5,077 nt of DNA, taken from Alphaproteobacteria bacterium (GTDB lineage Bacteria; Pseudomonadota; Alphaproteobacteria; Rhizobiales; Aestuariivirgaceae). Shown here piece by piece: positions 1 to 5,060 of the stretch. The notes beneath the pieces are model-generated. The model had not been told where the DNA came from, did not search any database, and saw nothing but the letters and a program-made list of their open reading frames with translations. The DNA lies in assembly GCA_020441605.1 (NCBI GenBank), contig JAGRLX010000432.1:1-5077 (forward strand), in the 5' to 3' direction. Position numbers and translations under genes: made by a program. Position 1 is the first letter of the stretch. Each line of letters begins with the position of its first letter.

Positions 1-51
1 ATTAAGATGCGGGGGCAAGGTCAAAGCGACCTAAGGCAGGTTCGCGGACGC

Positions 52-420
52 CTACGTCGACGGCCAGAAGTTCGGATGGCTGAACCCATCTCCGAACCAG
101 AGCCGGGATCGTTTGGGCTGCTTCTGCGGGACTTTCGGCCGCTCACGGCGCCATATGCGCTGAACCCGGTCCCTGCCCACCACCATGCTGCTGTCATTGA
201 GCATGGACGCCGCCCGGCCGTAGCCGTAACGGCCATAGTTCGAGGCAAGTACCACGATGTTACGGGTCAGCTCATCCTCATCAGGCTTCAGTGTTGGAGC
301 GTATCTCTGCGTTCCCCTGTGTTGCCCGACCATCCGGCAGGCGCTACGTTAGCGGAGATCGTACTTCTCACGAGCTGCATCGACGGCCTGCCGGCGTCGC
401 TCGGGCTTACAAGCTTCCCT
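52..420 (-). pseudogene. IS3-family transposase OrfB, N-terminal fragment
   Basis: From the ATG at 333 the frame reads MVGQHRGTQRYAP, then an acidic stretch (DEDELTRNIV), then LASNYGRYGYGRAASML, then VGRDRVQRIWRRERPKVPQKQPKRSRLW. This is the highly conserved N-terminal region of IS3-family OrfB, where GQHR.TQRY, YGRYGY and RVQRIWRREGLKVP are hallmarks. In the same frame, 420-352 reads like the normal start of OrfB (PERRRQAVDAAREKYDL), but a TAA at 351-349 interrupts it. After the LW.GDG segment (about 90) the sequence no longer matches the expected continuation and the frame stops at 52-54. The rve integrase core with its DDE triad is therefore missing. This is a nonfunctional fragment; family assignment is firm, subgroup is not. 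Confidence 0.82.
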
Positions 421-612
421 CTGCAATGTCATTCAAGACCTGCTTCTCAAGCGACAGATCAGCGACCAGCTTCTCGAGCCACCCGTTCGCAAGTTCGAGC
501 TGCTTCAGCTTCCGGGCCTGTTCGAGTTTGAGGCTCCCTATTCCATCCGGCAGCGATAGTGGCTCTGCTCCGTCAGCCCGATCTCCTCGCGGGCAAAGAC
601 AATGCCGGTCAG
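52..612 (-). mobile_element. Decayed IS3-family insertion sequence remnant
   Basis: Reading the minus strand from about 612 down to about 85 gives the order expected for an IS3-family element: the C-terminal half of OrfA (helix-turn-helix end plus leucine-zipper-like segment), then the N-terminal part of OrfB. The element is dead: OrfA has a frameshift, OrfB has an in-frame stop, the start of OrfA is missing, and the catalytic DDE core of OrfB is absent. Recognisable transposase similarity stops around 85-90, so the left breakpoint is probably there, although the OrfB frame runs on to a stop at 52-54. No terminal inverted repeats or target-site duplication were found. The right edge abuts the stop codon of the MFS gene. 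The IS3 subgroup is not certain (the motifs resemble those of the IS51/IS407-like elements common in rhizobia and pseudomonads). Confidence 0.8.
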
Positions 613-617
613 GTCAG
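407..617 (-). pseudogene. IS3-family OrfA, frameshifted C-terminal fragment
   Basis: Two frames together give the C-terminal part of an IS3 OrfA. The first (about 612-541) reads REEIGLTEQSHYRCRME, matching the 'G(V/I)(S/T)EQTYYRWRKEYGG' recognition helix; it then hits TAG at 540-538. Losing one base near 540 moves the reading into the second frame (535-407), SLKLEQARKLKQLELANGWLEKLVADLSLEKQVLNDIAEGSL, which matches the leucine-zipper and terminal segment and ends at TAA 409-407. The usual overlap with OrfB follows directly. The Trp of the family YRW motif is Cys here. The first part of OrfA (roughly the first third) is absent at the boundary with the MFS gene. Nonfunctional. Confidence 0.75.
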
Positions 618-1750
618 TTTACATTTGGCGCAAGTCTTACGCCAATGATGAGCAGGCAAGAAGCCGCCGACAGGACTGCGGCAACTGAAAGGGATGTGCT
701 GTACCCTCCCGTCAAGTCATAAAGATGGCCCGCAGTCACTGGCCCTGCCAAACCGGCAAGGCCCCATGCTGTGACCACTCTTCCGTAGTCGCGAGCAAAG
801 CCGCTGGCCCCCGACTTTCGCAATACTTCCACCGGAACTGCGGCTGTTAGGGCTCCATAACAAAGTCCGGACAACCCCAGCGCGGCGAAAACCACCGGCA
901 GTGTCGCTCCAAGTGGCACGCTGGCAATCGCAGCCATTTGCAGGAACAATGGAAGTGAAAGGCCAACGCGGCCGGACACCCTTTCTGACATGAATCCGCC
1001 CAAATAGCTGCCGGCAACGCTACCGACGGCCACCATGCCTGCTACAACGCCAGCCCGGGTACTTCCATACCAAGCAGCGATGGATGGCGCGTGCGCAAGA
1101 ACCATGAGGCCCGAAAACGCCCCAAGAAAATAGCATATCCACAATAAGAGCAAGTATCGCGAGAAACCCGCGCCGCTCTGGCTCATCGACGGCAAAGACT
1201 GACACCTGCCGCTCCCCGCCAATGCCGCCCCAACCAAACAGACCGCCAGGTTGATGGCCGCCAGGAGAACCAGCAGTATAGCCATATCCGTCAACTGAAC
1301 TGAAGTCTCGAAAACCTGCGCAAACAGAACGGCGCCAAGTCCGTAAGCTGCGGTTGCAAACCCAAGAGCCCGCCCCTCTCGCCCGGCCACAGCCCGAGCC
1401 GCAAGGCCAAGGGAGATGGAGTAGGCAACACCGTTTACCAGCCCGTAAATCATGCTTAAGCCGATCAGCAGACCGATGAAATTGGACGAGATGGCAGCAA
1501 TCAGCAATCCAATTGCCGCCACCAAGCCGCAGGCGAGCAGACACCGTTGTAGACCAAGTGAAGCCTCTAGCCGCCCGGCAAAATAGACTCCGACCGTCAA
1601 TGCAACAATGGCTGAAGAATAGACGAGACTTGACTGGGTACGCGATATGCCGATCCAATGTTCAATTGGACTGAGCAGGACGCCATATGCATGGATCTCT
1701 CCGAAGCACAGGCAAATGATGATAGCGGCAGTGAGACTTCTTCGATCCAT
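614..1750 (-). CDS. MFS transporter, oxalate/formate antiporter (OFA) / monocarboxylate-type
   Basis: A 378-residue inner-membrane protein with about twelve hydrophobic segments in two six-helix halves (roughly 7-27, 42-60, 68-88, 91-115, 128-148, 156-178, then 198-222, 232-253, 262-283, 286-308, 324-343, 351-371). A polar loop lies between the halves (about 179-197). Features typical of OFA/MCT-like MFS proteins are the GEIHAYGVLLSP start in helix 1, GVYFAGRLEASLGLQR between helices 2 and 3, and RDYGRVVTAWGLAGLAGP followed by GHLYDLTGGY around helices 11-12. Such proteins usually move small carboxylates or related anions; the substrate here is unknown. The ATG at 1750 is the first possible start after an in-frame TGA upstream, and its ribosome-binding site is weak. 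The gene lies in the same orientation as, and downstream of, the creatinase-like gene, so it may be the pathway's transporter. Its stop falls at the edge of the IS remnant, so the last few residues could have been altered. Confidence 0.9.
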   Translation of the reverse strand: MDRRSLTAAIIICLCFGEIHAYGVLLSPIEHWIGISRTQSSLVYSSAIVALTVGVYFAGRLEASLGLQRCLLACGLVAAIGLLIAAISSNFIGLLIGLSMIYGLVNGVAYSISLGLAARAVAGREGRALGFATAAYGLGAVLFAQVFETSVQLTDMAILLVLLAAINLAVCLVGAALAGSGRCQSLPSMSQSGAGFSRYLLLLWICYFLGAFSGLMVLAHAPSIAAWYGSTRAGVVAGMVAVGSVAGSYLGGFMSERVSGRVGLSLPLFLQMAAIASVPLGATLPVVFAALGLSGLCYGALTAAVPVEVLRKSGASGFARDYGRVVTAWGLAGLAGPVTAGHLYDLTGGYSTSLSVAAVLSAASCLLIIGVRLAPNVN

Positions 1751-1873
1751 TACCGTCCAAAGTCCAACGATTTGCCAGATGACGGGTGTAGAAGCGAAGG
1801 CGTCTCAGCGAACGTAGATGAACTCATCACCACCCGTTCGGTTCTCGTTATTTGAACAGCGCCTTAGCCCCCG

Positions 1874-1999
1874 TCAGAAGTTTCGCATAGATGGTGGGGG
1901 AGTCTTGTCGGACTTTATGAATTCTCTAAGTTCGTAACGCCGCTGTGCAACGCAGTCGCGGAACCTGCGCCATTTCTTACTCATGTTAATTGAAGGCAT
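1874..1999 (-). CDS. Doubtful small ORF, 41 residues, hypothetical
   Basis: From the ATG at 1999 the frame encodes 41 residues: MPSINMSKKWRRFRDCVAQ, then a basic/acidic stretch RRYELREFIKSDKTPPPS, ending MRNF. AAGGGA lies eight bases upstream of this ATG, a plausible ribosome-binding site. The frame stays open further upstream to an ATG at 2095, but that start has no comparable signal. The product would be small, charged, and without a signal peptide or membrane segment. I do not recognise it. It lies between the creatinase-like and MFS genes on the same strand. It may be a real small protein, the leftover of a decayed gene, or chance. Confidence 0.25.
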   Translation of the reverse strand: MPSINMSKKWRRFRDCVAQRRYELREFIKSDKTPPPSMRNF

Positions 2000-2129
2000 G
2001 GCAAATGTCCCTTGGCCTAGGTTTGTATCGGTTGGTTGCAGATCAGCTGGTAAGGATGATGACGATCCAAAGGACAAAGGCTCAACACTACGCACCCTTG
2101 GATATCGCTATGAGATGGACGCTGGATCG

Positions 2130-2141
2130 GTGTCCGGACAC
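2130..2141. repeat. 12-bp perfect palindrome in the creatinase-MFS gap
   Basis: GTGTCCGGACAC is a perfect, uninterrupted 12-bp palindrome about 110 bases past the creatinase-like stop. No T-run follows on either strand, so it is not an ordinary intrinsic terminator. It could be a protein-binding site or chance. Confidence 0.35.
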
Positions 2142-2235
2142 GCTCAACCAGTAGAACCGTAGCGCATGGTCTGCACAATTCTCAGCTGCTCCACGATGTT
2201 GTCCGTTCCTCCAGATTGTTTGATACTCGCATTTC

Positions 2236-2242
2236 CCTCCTT
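2236..2242 (-). promoter_or_regulatory. Orphan Shine-Dalgarno (AAGGAGG) after the creatinase-like stop
   Basis: On the minus strand, AAGGAGG occurs seven bases after the TAA of the creatinase-like gene. This is a near-ideal anti-16S match placed exactly where a translationally coupled downstream gene would begin. An ATG follows only three bases later (2232) and opens just a 16-residue frame. The creatinase reading frame also stays open for about 35 codons beyond its stop. No intact gene uses the signal, so it is most simply a remnant of a lost downstream cistron. Confidence 0.4.
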
Positions 2243-2248
2243 CCCTAC

Positions 2249-3505
2249 TTAGTCTGGCATCCAGACGTTTTGGAGCTTGAGATCGTTGTCGACGAGGAGG
2301 ACGCCATTGGGGAATGTGTTGAGGTTCTCGATGCCGTCGTCGGTGATCAGGCAGATGTCGTGGTGGCGGAAGCCGCCGAGGCCGTCGATGTTGATCATCG
2401 GCTCCATGGTGACGACCATGTTCTTCTGCAGCACGTTGTCGTTGTACTGGCGGAGCTCGGCGCCGCTTTCCCGCCCGAACCAGTAGGTCATGATGCCCAG
2501 CGAATGCCCGGTGCCGAAGGACCTGAGGTTGCGCCAGTCGATGCCGGCGTCTTCGTAGACCGCATTGACGTGCTGGTCGATCTCGGAACACTTGCGGCCC
2601 GCTTTCAGGGCCTTGAGGCCGGCATGGTGCGCGCGAACGTTGGTCTTGAAGTACGACATCGCCTCGTTCGGAATGTGGCCCCAGTACATCGAACGCTCGA
2701 GCACGTGGTAATAGCCGGCGATGATGCAATAGGGGTTGTTGGACAGCATCTCGCCCTTGCGGATCACCCGGTGCGCATTCATCGTGTGGCCGACCCGGCT
2801 GCGGTAGGGGCCGGTCTGGAACAGGCACTTGTTGTTGAGATCGTCGTACTCGATATCGGGGAAACGCTCGCGCAGCCCTTGCGCGATGGCGACGTTGCAG
2901 GCATTCGCCACTTCGACCTCGGTGCGGCCCTCCTTCAGCGCGGCAATGGCCGCATAGCCACCGATCTCGCACAGTTGCACCCCGTGCCGGATAACGCTGA
3001 TCTCCTCGTCCGACTTGACGGTCCGGCTCATCATCGTGTCATAGGCGACATCGGTGAACTCGAACTTCGGGAAGTTGCTGTCGAGCTTGGCCTTGAACTC
3101 CACCGACACGGTGTCGTCCTCGATCCCGAGCCGACCGGAACTGATGCCGTTGTCGCGCAGCACCTCCTTGTACAGCCGGATGTTGTTGTCGACGGGGCTC
3201 ATCTGCCAGTCGTTGAAGTGGCGGACATCGGCGTAGTAGCAGTTGAAGTTGGCGCGCAGGTCCTCGATCGTCGAGACGATCAGCGCCGGCTCGCCCTTGC
3301 GCGGGATGACGGCGGAATGCAGCCGTCCGACCGGCGGACAATAGAAGCCCGTATAGTACAGCACATTGTGGATCGAGGTCAGGATCACCGCATCGAGCTG
3401 CTTCTCGTCCATGATCCTGTAAAGCGTGTGCATCCGGCGGCGCATCTCGTCAATGCTCCACACCTTGATCGTGGCAATGCTTTCCGAAATTGCAGAGGCG
3501 TCCAT
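2249..3505 (-). CDS. Creatinase-like amidinohydrolase, M24 (pita-bread) family
   Basis: A 418-residue cytoplasmic protein, close to the length of bacterial creatinases (about 400-410). The N-terminal domain (about 20-160) has the creatinase/prolidase N fold; the C-terminal domain (about 168-410) is the pita-bread catalytic fold. The five M24 metal ligands are not all kept: the two Asp positions are non-acidic (SNNPYC around 255-260 and the YYHVLERS segment 265-272), and the last Glu is replaced by the HHD motif (381-383). The residues recalled for metal-free creatinase align instead: catalytic His240 (creatinase His232), Glu270 (Glu262), Arg345 (Arg335) in FGRESG.ELR, Glu368 (Glu358) in TMEPM, His382 (His376), and Arg61 (Arg64). 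Creatinase hydrolyses creatine to sarcosine and urea (EC 3.5.3.3). The pocket residue corresponding to Phe62 is Val59 here, so the substrate may be another guanidino or amide compound. The ATG at 3505 was chosen because GGGAG lies seven bases upstream; an upstream ATG at 3589 would add a 28-residue unrelated extension. Codon use is strongly G/C-ending, unlike the neighbours. Confidence 0.9.
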   Translation of the reverse strand: MDASAISESIATIKVWSIDEMRRRMHTLYRIMDEKQLDAVILTSIHNVLYYTGFYCPPVGRLHSAVIPRKGEPALIVSTIEDLRANFNCYYADVRHFNDWQMSPVDNNIRLYKEVLRDNGISSGRLGIEDDTVSVEFKAKLDSNFPKFEFTDVAYDTMMSRTVKSDEEISVIRHGVQLCEIGGYAAIAALKEGRTEVEVANACNVAIAQGLRERFPDIEYDDLNNKCLFQTGPYRSRVGHTMNAHRVIRKGEMLSNNPYCIIAGYYHVLERSMYWGHIPNEAMSYFKTNVRAHHAGLKALKAGRKCSEIDQHVNAVYEDAGIDWRNLRSFGTGHSLGIMTYWFGRESGAELRQYNDNVLQKNMVVTMEPMINIDGLGGFRHHDICLITDDGIENLNTFPNGVLLVDNDLKLQNVWMPD

Positions 3506-3512
3506 CTTCGTG

Positions 3513-3517
3513 CTCCC
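3513..3517 (-). promoter_or_regulatory. Ribosome-binding site deciding the creatinase-like start
   Basis: GGGAG on the minus strand, seven bases before the ATG at 3505. No similar signal precedes the in-frame upstream ATG at 3589, and homology to creatinases begins only after residue 10 of the shorter form. The shorter start is therefore preferred. Confidence 0.65.
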
Positions 3518-3809
3518 GACTTGGCCAGAACCATACCTGTGTCCCAAACCGTATCGGCATCCAGCAAAACCCGGAAATGCGTAGTGCAAATACTTTGATG
3601 AGCGTTTTGAAACTGGCTTCCGATCTCAGACTTACCGGTAGTGGGAGCTCGAGGGTTTCGGCAGGTTCGACGTCGGACGACTGATGGAAGGCCCCCGCAG
3701 GGTTCCCGCATTTGCAATTGACTCTTCTTGCAGTTCTGTTTTGACTTAATGAAAATCGGACAGACACAAGAGAATTGTAGTTCCATGTGTCGACAACAGA
3801 GTGCCAACT

Positions 3810-3823
3810 GGGGCATGTGCCCC
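3810..3823. repeat. Palindromic element GGGGCA-TG-TGCCCC
   Basis: Perfect 6-bp arms around a 2-bp centre, roughly in the middle third of the divergent region. Another short palindrome, TGTCGACA, lies at 3788-3795. There is no T-tract, so a terminator is unlikely. It could be an operator for a dimeric regulator, though AraC-type proteins more often use direct repeats. Confidence 0.4.
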
Positions 3824-3896
3824 GAGACACGACAATCGGTCAGCATACTTGGCGCCCGCCCAGCTCACCAAATCACTGACAAAAGCGTCGGATCTG

Positions 3897-3923
3897 TTGA
3901 CGGAACATTCGAATTGACCGAAC
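3897..3923 (+). promoter_or_regulatory. Candidate regulator operator: tandem TTGAC(G/C)GAAC direct repeat
   Basis: TTGACGGAAC (3897-3906) is followed by TTGACCGAAC (3914-3923). Nine of ten positions match, with start-to-start spacing of 17 bp, so both copies lie within about two helical turns. The 7-bp spacer plus the next base contains ATTCGAAT (3907-3914), itself a palindrome. AraC-family activators generally bind pairs of directly repeated half-sites, each containing two major-groove contacts. Its position, about 73 bases upstream of the regulator start, fits autoregulation or divergent activation. Which protein binds is inferred, not shown. Confidence 0.5.
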
Positions 3924-3935
3924 TCCAAGACATTA

Positions 3936-3956
3936 ACGCCAAAGTCCAGTTGGCGT
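3936..3956. promoter_or_regulatory. Inverted repeat ACGCCAA-N7-TTGGCGT upstream of the regulator
   Basis: Perfect 7-bp arms (3936-3942 and 3950-3956) separated by AGTCCAG, forming a 21-bp dyad 40 bases before the regulator's start codon. It could be an operator, or a hairpin in the mRNA leader affecting regulator expression. The half-site TTGGCG also occurs at 3849-3854. Confidence 0.45.
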
Positions 3957-3982
3957 GGTCTGCTCGTCCGGCGATGGTGACG

Positions 3983-3987
3983 AAAGG
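3983..3987 (+). promoter_or_regulatory. Ribosome-binding site choosing the GTG start at 3996
   Basis: AAAGG followed by an eight-base spacer (TGATAGCG) places translation initiation at GTG 3996-3998. The in-frame GTG at 3987 overlaps this site and has no spaced signal of its own, so the shorter form is preferred. Confidence 0.5.
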
Positions 3988-3995
3988 TGATAGCG

Positions 3996-5060
3996 GTGAA
4001 GCAAGTCCCACGGATTGATGGCAGCGTCAGAGCTTCATACGGCGATGTCAACCGCTTCGTCAGCAGAGGTTCCGCGACCTACATCATCGAGCGGGAGGCG
4101 ACAACACGGGACTTCTACTTCCTTCTCTTGCCAAAGATGACAATGCTGGCCTTTTCAGCAGCTCTCGAGCCATTTCGCATTGCCAATCAACTTACAAACA
4201 GTTGTCTCTACCGCTGGTTCCTTTTGTCCGAAGACGGCTTGCCGGTGCAATGTTCGAATGGCGTCTCCATTGTGGTCGATGGCAGCTATGCCGAGACGAG
4301 ACCTGGAGACACGATCTTTGTGTGCTCTGGGGTCGATGGTTTTCTTGCTGCCTCGAACCGATCGGTGGGTTGGGTACGTGACCAAGCTCGTCACGGACGT
4401 GTTGTTGGCGGTTTGTGCACTGGGGCTTTCACCTTGGCGCGCGCCGGTCTTCTTACAGGCAGGCGGTTCACGCTTCACTGGGAGAACCAACCCGCCTTTG
4501 AAGAAACATTTCCGGACCTTTCGATTTCAAGACAGATTTATTGCCGTGATGGGAACATCATAACATGCGGCGGCGGCAATGCCGCGGTGGATCTCGTCGT
4601 TTCCATCATCGAAGAACAATATGGAGAGGGTCTCGCAACAAAGGTTGCAGAGATGTGTCTTCACGGCAGGGCCCGCGACGGTGGCGATAACCAAAGACTC
4701 TCCATTTCAGCAGAATTTGGCCTTCGTCATCCCGTCCTCGCAAAGATCCTGCTGGATTTGCAGTCAAGCTTCGGAAGTGAAGTCGACATCGCGTCGTTGG
4801 CCACAAAGCATGGCCTTTCCCGGCGACAGTTAGAACGGCTCTTCCAAACACACATTGGTTCGTCCCCTGCACGCACACTTCGTGCCATGCGACTTGAACA
4901 TGCCCAAAGTCTCTTGGCTGAGACAGACTTGTCATTGACCGAGATCGCTATTGTTTCCGGCTTTCGATCCTACATCTCGCTGCGGAGTGCTTACCGGCAG
5001 CGCTTCGGGACAGCGCCATCAAGTCGCTTGAGAAGGAGGTCAAGAAAGCCTGGGCCTTGA
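3996..5060 (+). CDS. GlxA-family transcriptional regulator (DJ-1/PfpI-like domain plus AraC HTH)
   Basis: A 354-residue cytoplasmic DNA-binding protein from the GTG at 3996. Residues about 38-210 form a DJ-1/PfpI (class I glutamine amidotransferase-like) domain that begins FYFLLLPKMTMLAFSAALEPFR. It contains the nucleophile-elbow motif GGLCTGAFTLARAGLL, with Cys about 141 at the usual position, the FTLHWE motif about 20 residues later, and a GGGNAAVDLV segment, followed by the family's EMCLHGRARDGGD linker. The C-terminal AraC domain spans about 260-345, with two helix-turn-helix units: IASLATKHGLSRRQLERLF and LSLTEIAIVSGFRSYISLRSA, ending YRQRFGTAPS. This two-domain architecture is that of GlxA-type regulators, including known controllers of betaine, carnitine and arginine catabolism. 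It is divergent from the creatinase-like gene across a 490-base spacer, which suggests that it controls that gene. The ligand is unknown. Codon use is less G/C-biased than in the creatinase-like gene. The basic C-terminal tail (RLRRRSRKPGP) is a normal family feature. Confidence 0.93.
   Translation: MKQVPRIDGSVRASYGDVNRFVSRGSATYIIEREATTRDFYFLLLPKMTMLAFSAALEPFRIANQLTNSCLYRWFLLSEDGLPVQCSNGVSIVVDGSYAETRPGDTIFVCSGVDGFLAASNRSVGWVRDQARHGRVVGGLCTGAFTLARAGLLTGRRFTLHWENQPAFEETFPDLSISRQIYCRDGNIITCGGGNAAVDLVVSIIEEQYGEGLATKVAEMCLHGRARDGGDNQRLSISAEFGLRHPVLAKILLDLQSSFGSEVDIASLATKHGLSRRQLERLFQTHIGSSPARTLRAMRLEHAQSLLAETDLSLTEIAIVSGFRSYISLRSAYRQRFGTAPSSRLRRRSRKPGP

Larger units (their letters stand above)
1751..2248. 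other. Gap between creatinase-like gene and MFS gene
   Basis: This 498-base stretch separates two co-oriented minus-strand genes and is unusually long for an operon spacer. It holds one doubtful 41-residue ORF (1874-1999), a 12-bp perfect palindrome (2130-2141), and an orphan Shine-Dalgarno sequence just after the creatinase-like stop (2236-2242). I see no tRNA, no convincing rho-independent terminator with a T-tract, and no clear sigma-70 promoter for the MFS gene. The length and the leftover translation signal suggest that another gene once stood here and has decayed or been deleted. Confidence 0.5.
3506..3995. other. Divergent intergenic regulatory region
   Basis: 490 bases lie between the divergent starts of the creatinase-like gene and the GlxA-type regulator, with no convincing gene inside. 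Minus-strand frames across 3450-3846 are open but look like no protein family and lack conserved blocks. The region contains four plus-strand TTGAC words (3718, 3741, 3897, 3914), a 14-bp palindromic element (3810-3823), a tandem direct repeat (3897-3923) and an inverted repeat (3936-3956). AATCGG(A/T)CAG also occurs twice, 80 bases apart (3754 and 3834). No well-spaced -35/-10 pair could be assigned with confidence, as expected for an activator-dependent promoter. This is the natural place for both promoters and for regulator binding. Confidence 0.6.

Noticed and set aside
7..531. Plus-strand frame of 174 codons across the IS remnant
   Set aside because: It is antisense to recognisable OrfA/OrfB pieces and resembles no protein.
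1658..1855. Plus-strand frame of 65 codons at the transporter start
   Set aside because: Antisense to the transporter's N-terminus, with no recognisable motif.
1868..1900. CCCCC...GGGGG pairing as a terminator near the small ORF
   Set aside because: Only five pairs with a 23-base loop and no T-tract.
2088..2972. Minus-strand frame of 294 codons overlapping the creatinase-like gene
   Set aside because: Arg/Pro/His-rich out-of-frame shadow; no motifs.
2249..3505. Ectoine hydrolase (DoeA/EutD) or Xaa-Pro aminopeptidase as the identity of the M24 protein
   Set aside because: The ALERS/GTGHS/FGRESG.ELR/TMEPM/HHDI motifs follow creatinase closely, whereas those families differ around these sites. 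Xaa-Pro aminopeptidases need the two metal-binding aspartates that are missing here.
2216..3598. Long plus-strand open frame of about 460 codons opposite the creatinase-like gene
   Set aside because: Its composition is dominated by Val, Asp, Ala, Glu and Leu with no family motif, as expected from the antisense of a G/C-ending coding sequence. The minus strand encodes a recognisable enzyme.
3741..3780. TTGACT at 3741 as a -35 box for the regulator
   Set aside because: No acceptable -10 hexamer at 16-18 bases downstream; the nearest A/T-rich stretch is too far and poorly matched.
3385..3846. Minus-strand frames upstream of and overlapping the creatinase-like start (also 3450-3830)
   Set aside because: They overlap the true gene in other frames, are rich in Cys, Ser and Trp without conserved blocks, and have no good ribosome-binding site.
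3728..4018. Plus-strand frame of 96 codons before the regulator
   Set aside because: No family resemblance. It overlaps the regulator start out of frame and runs through the palindromic and repeated elements of the intergenic region.
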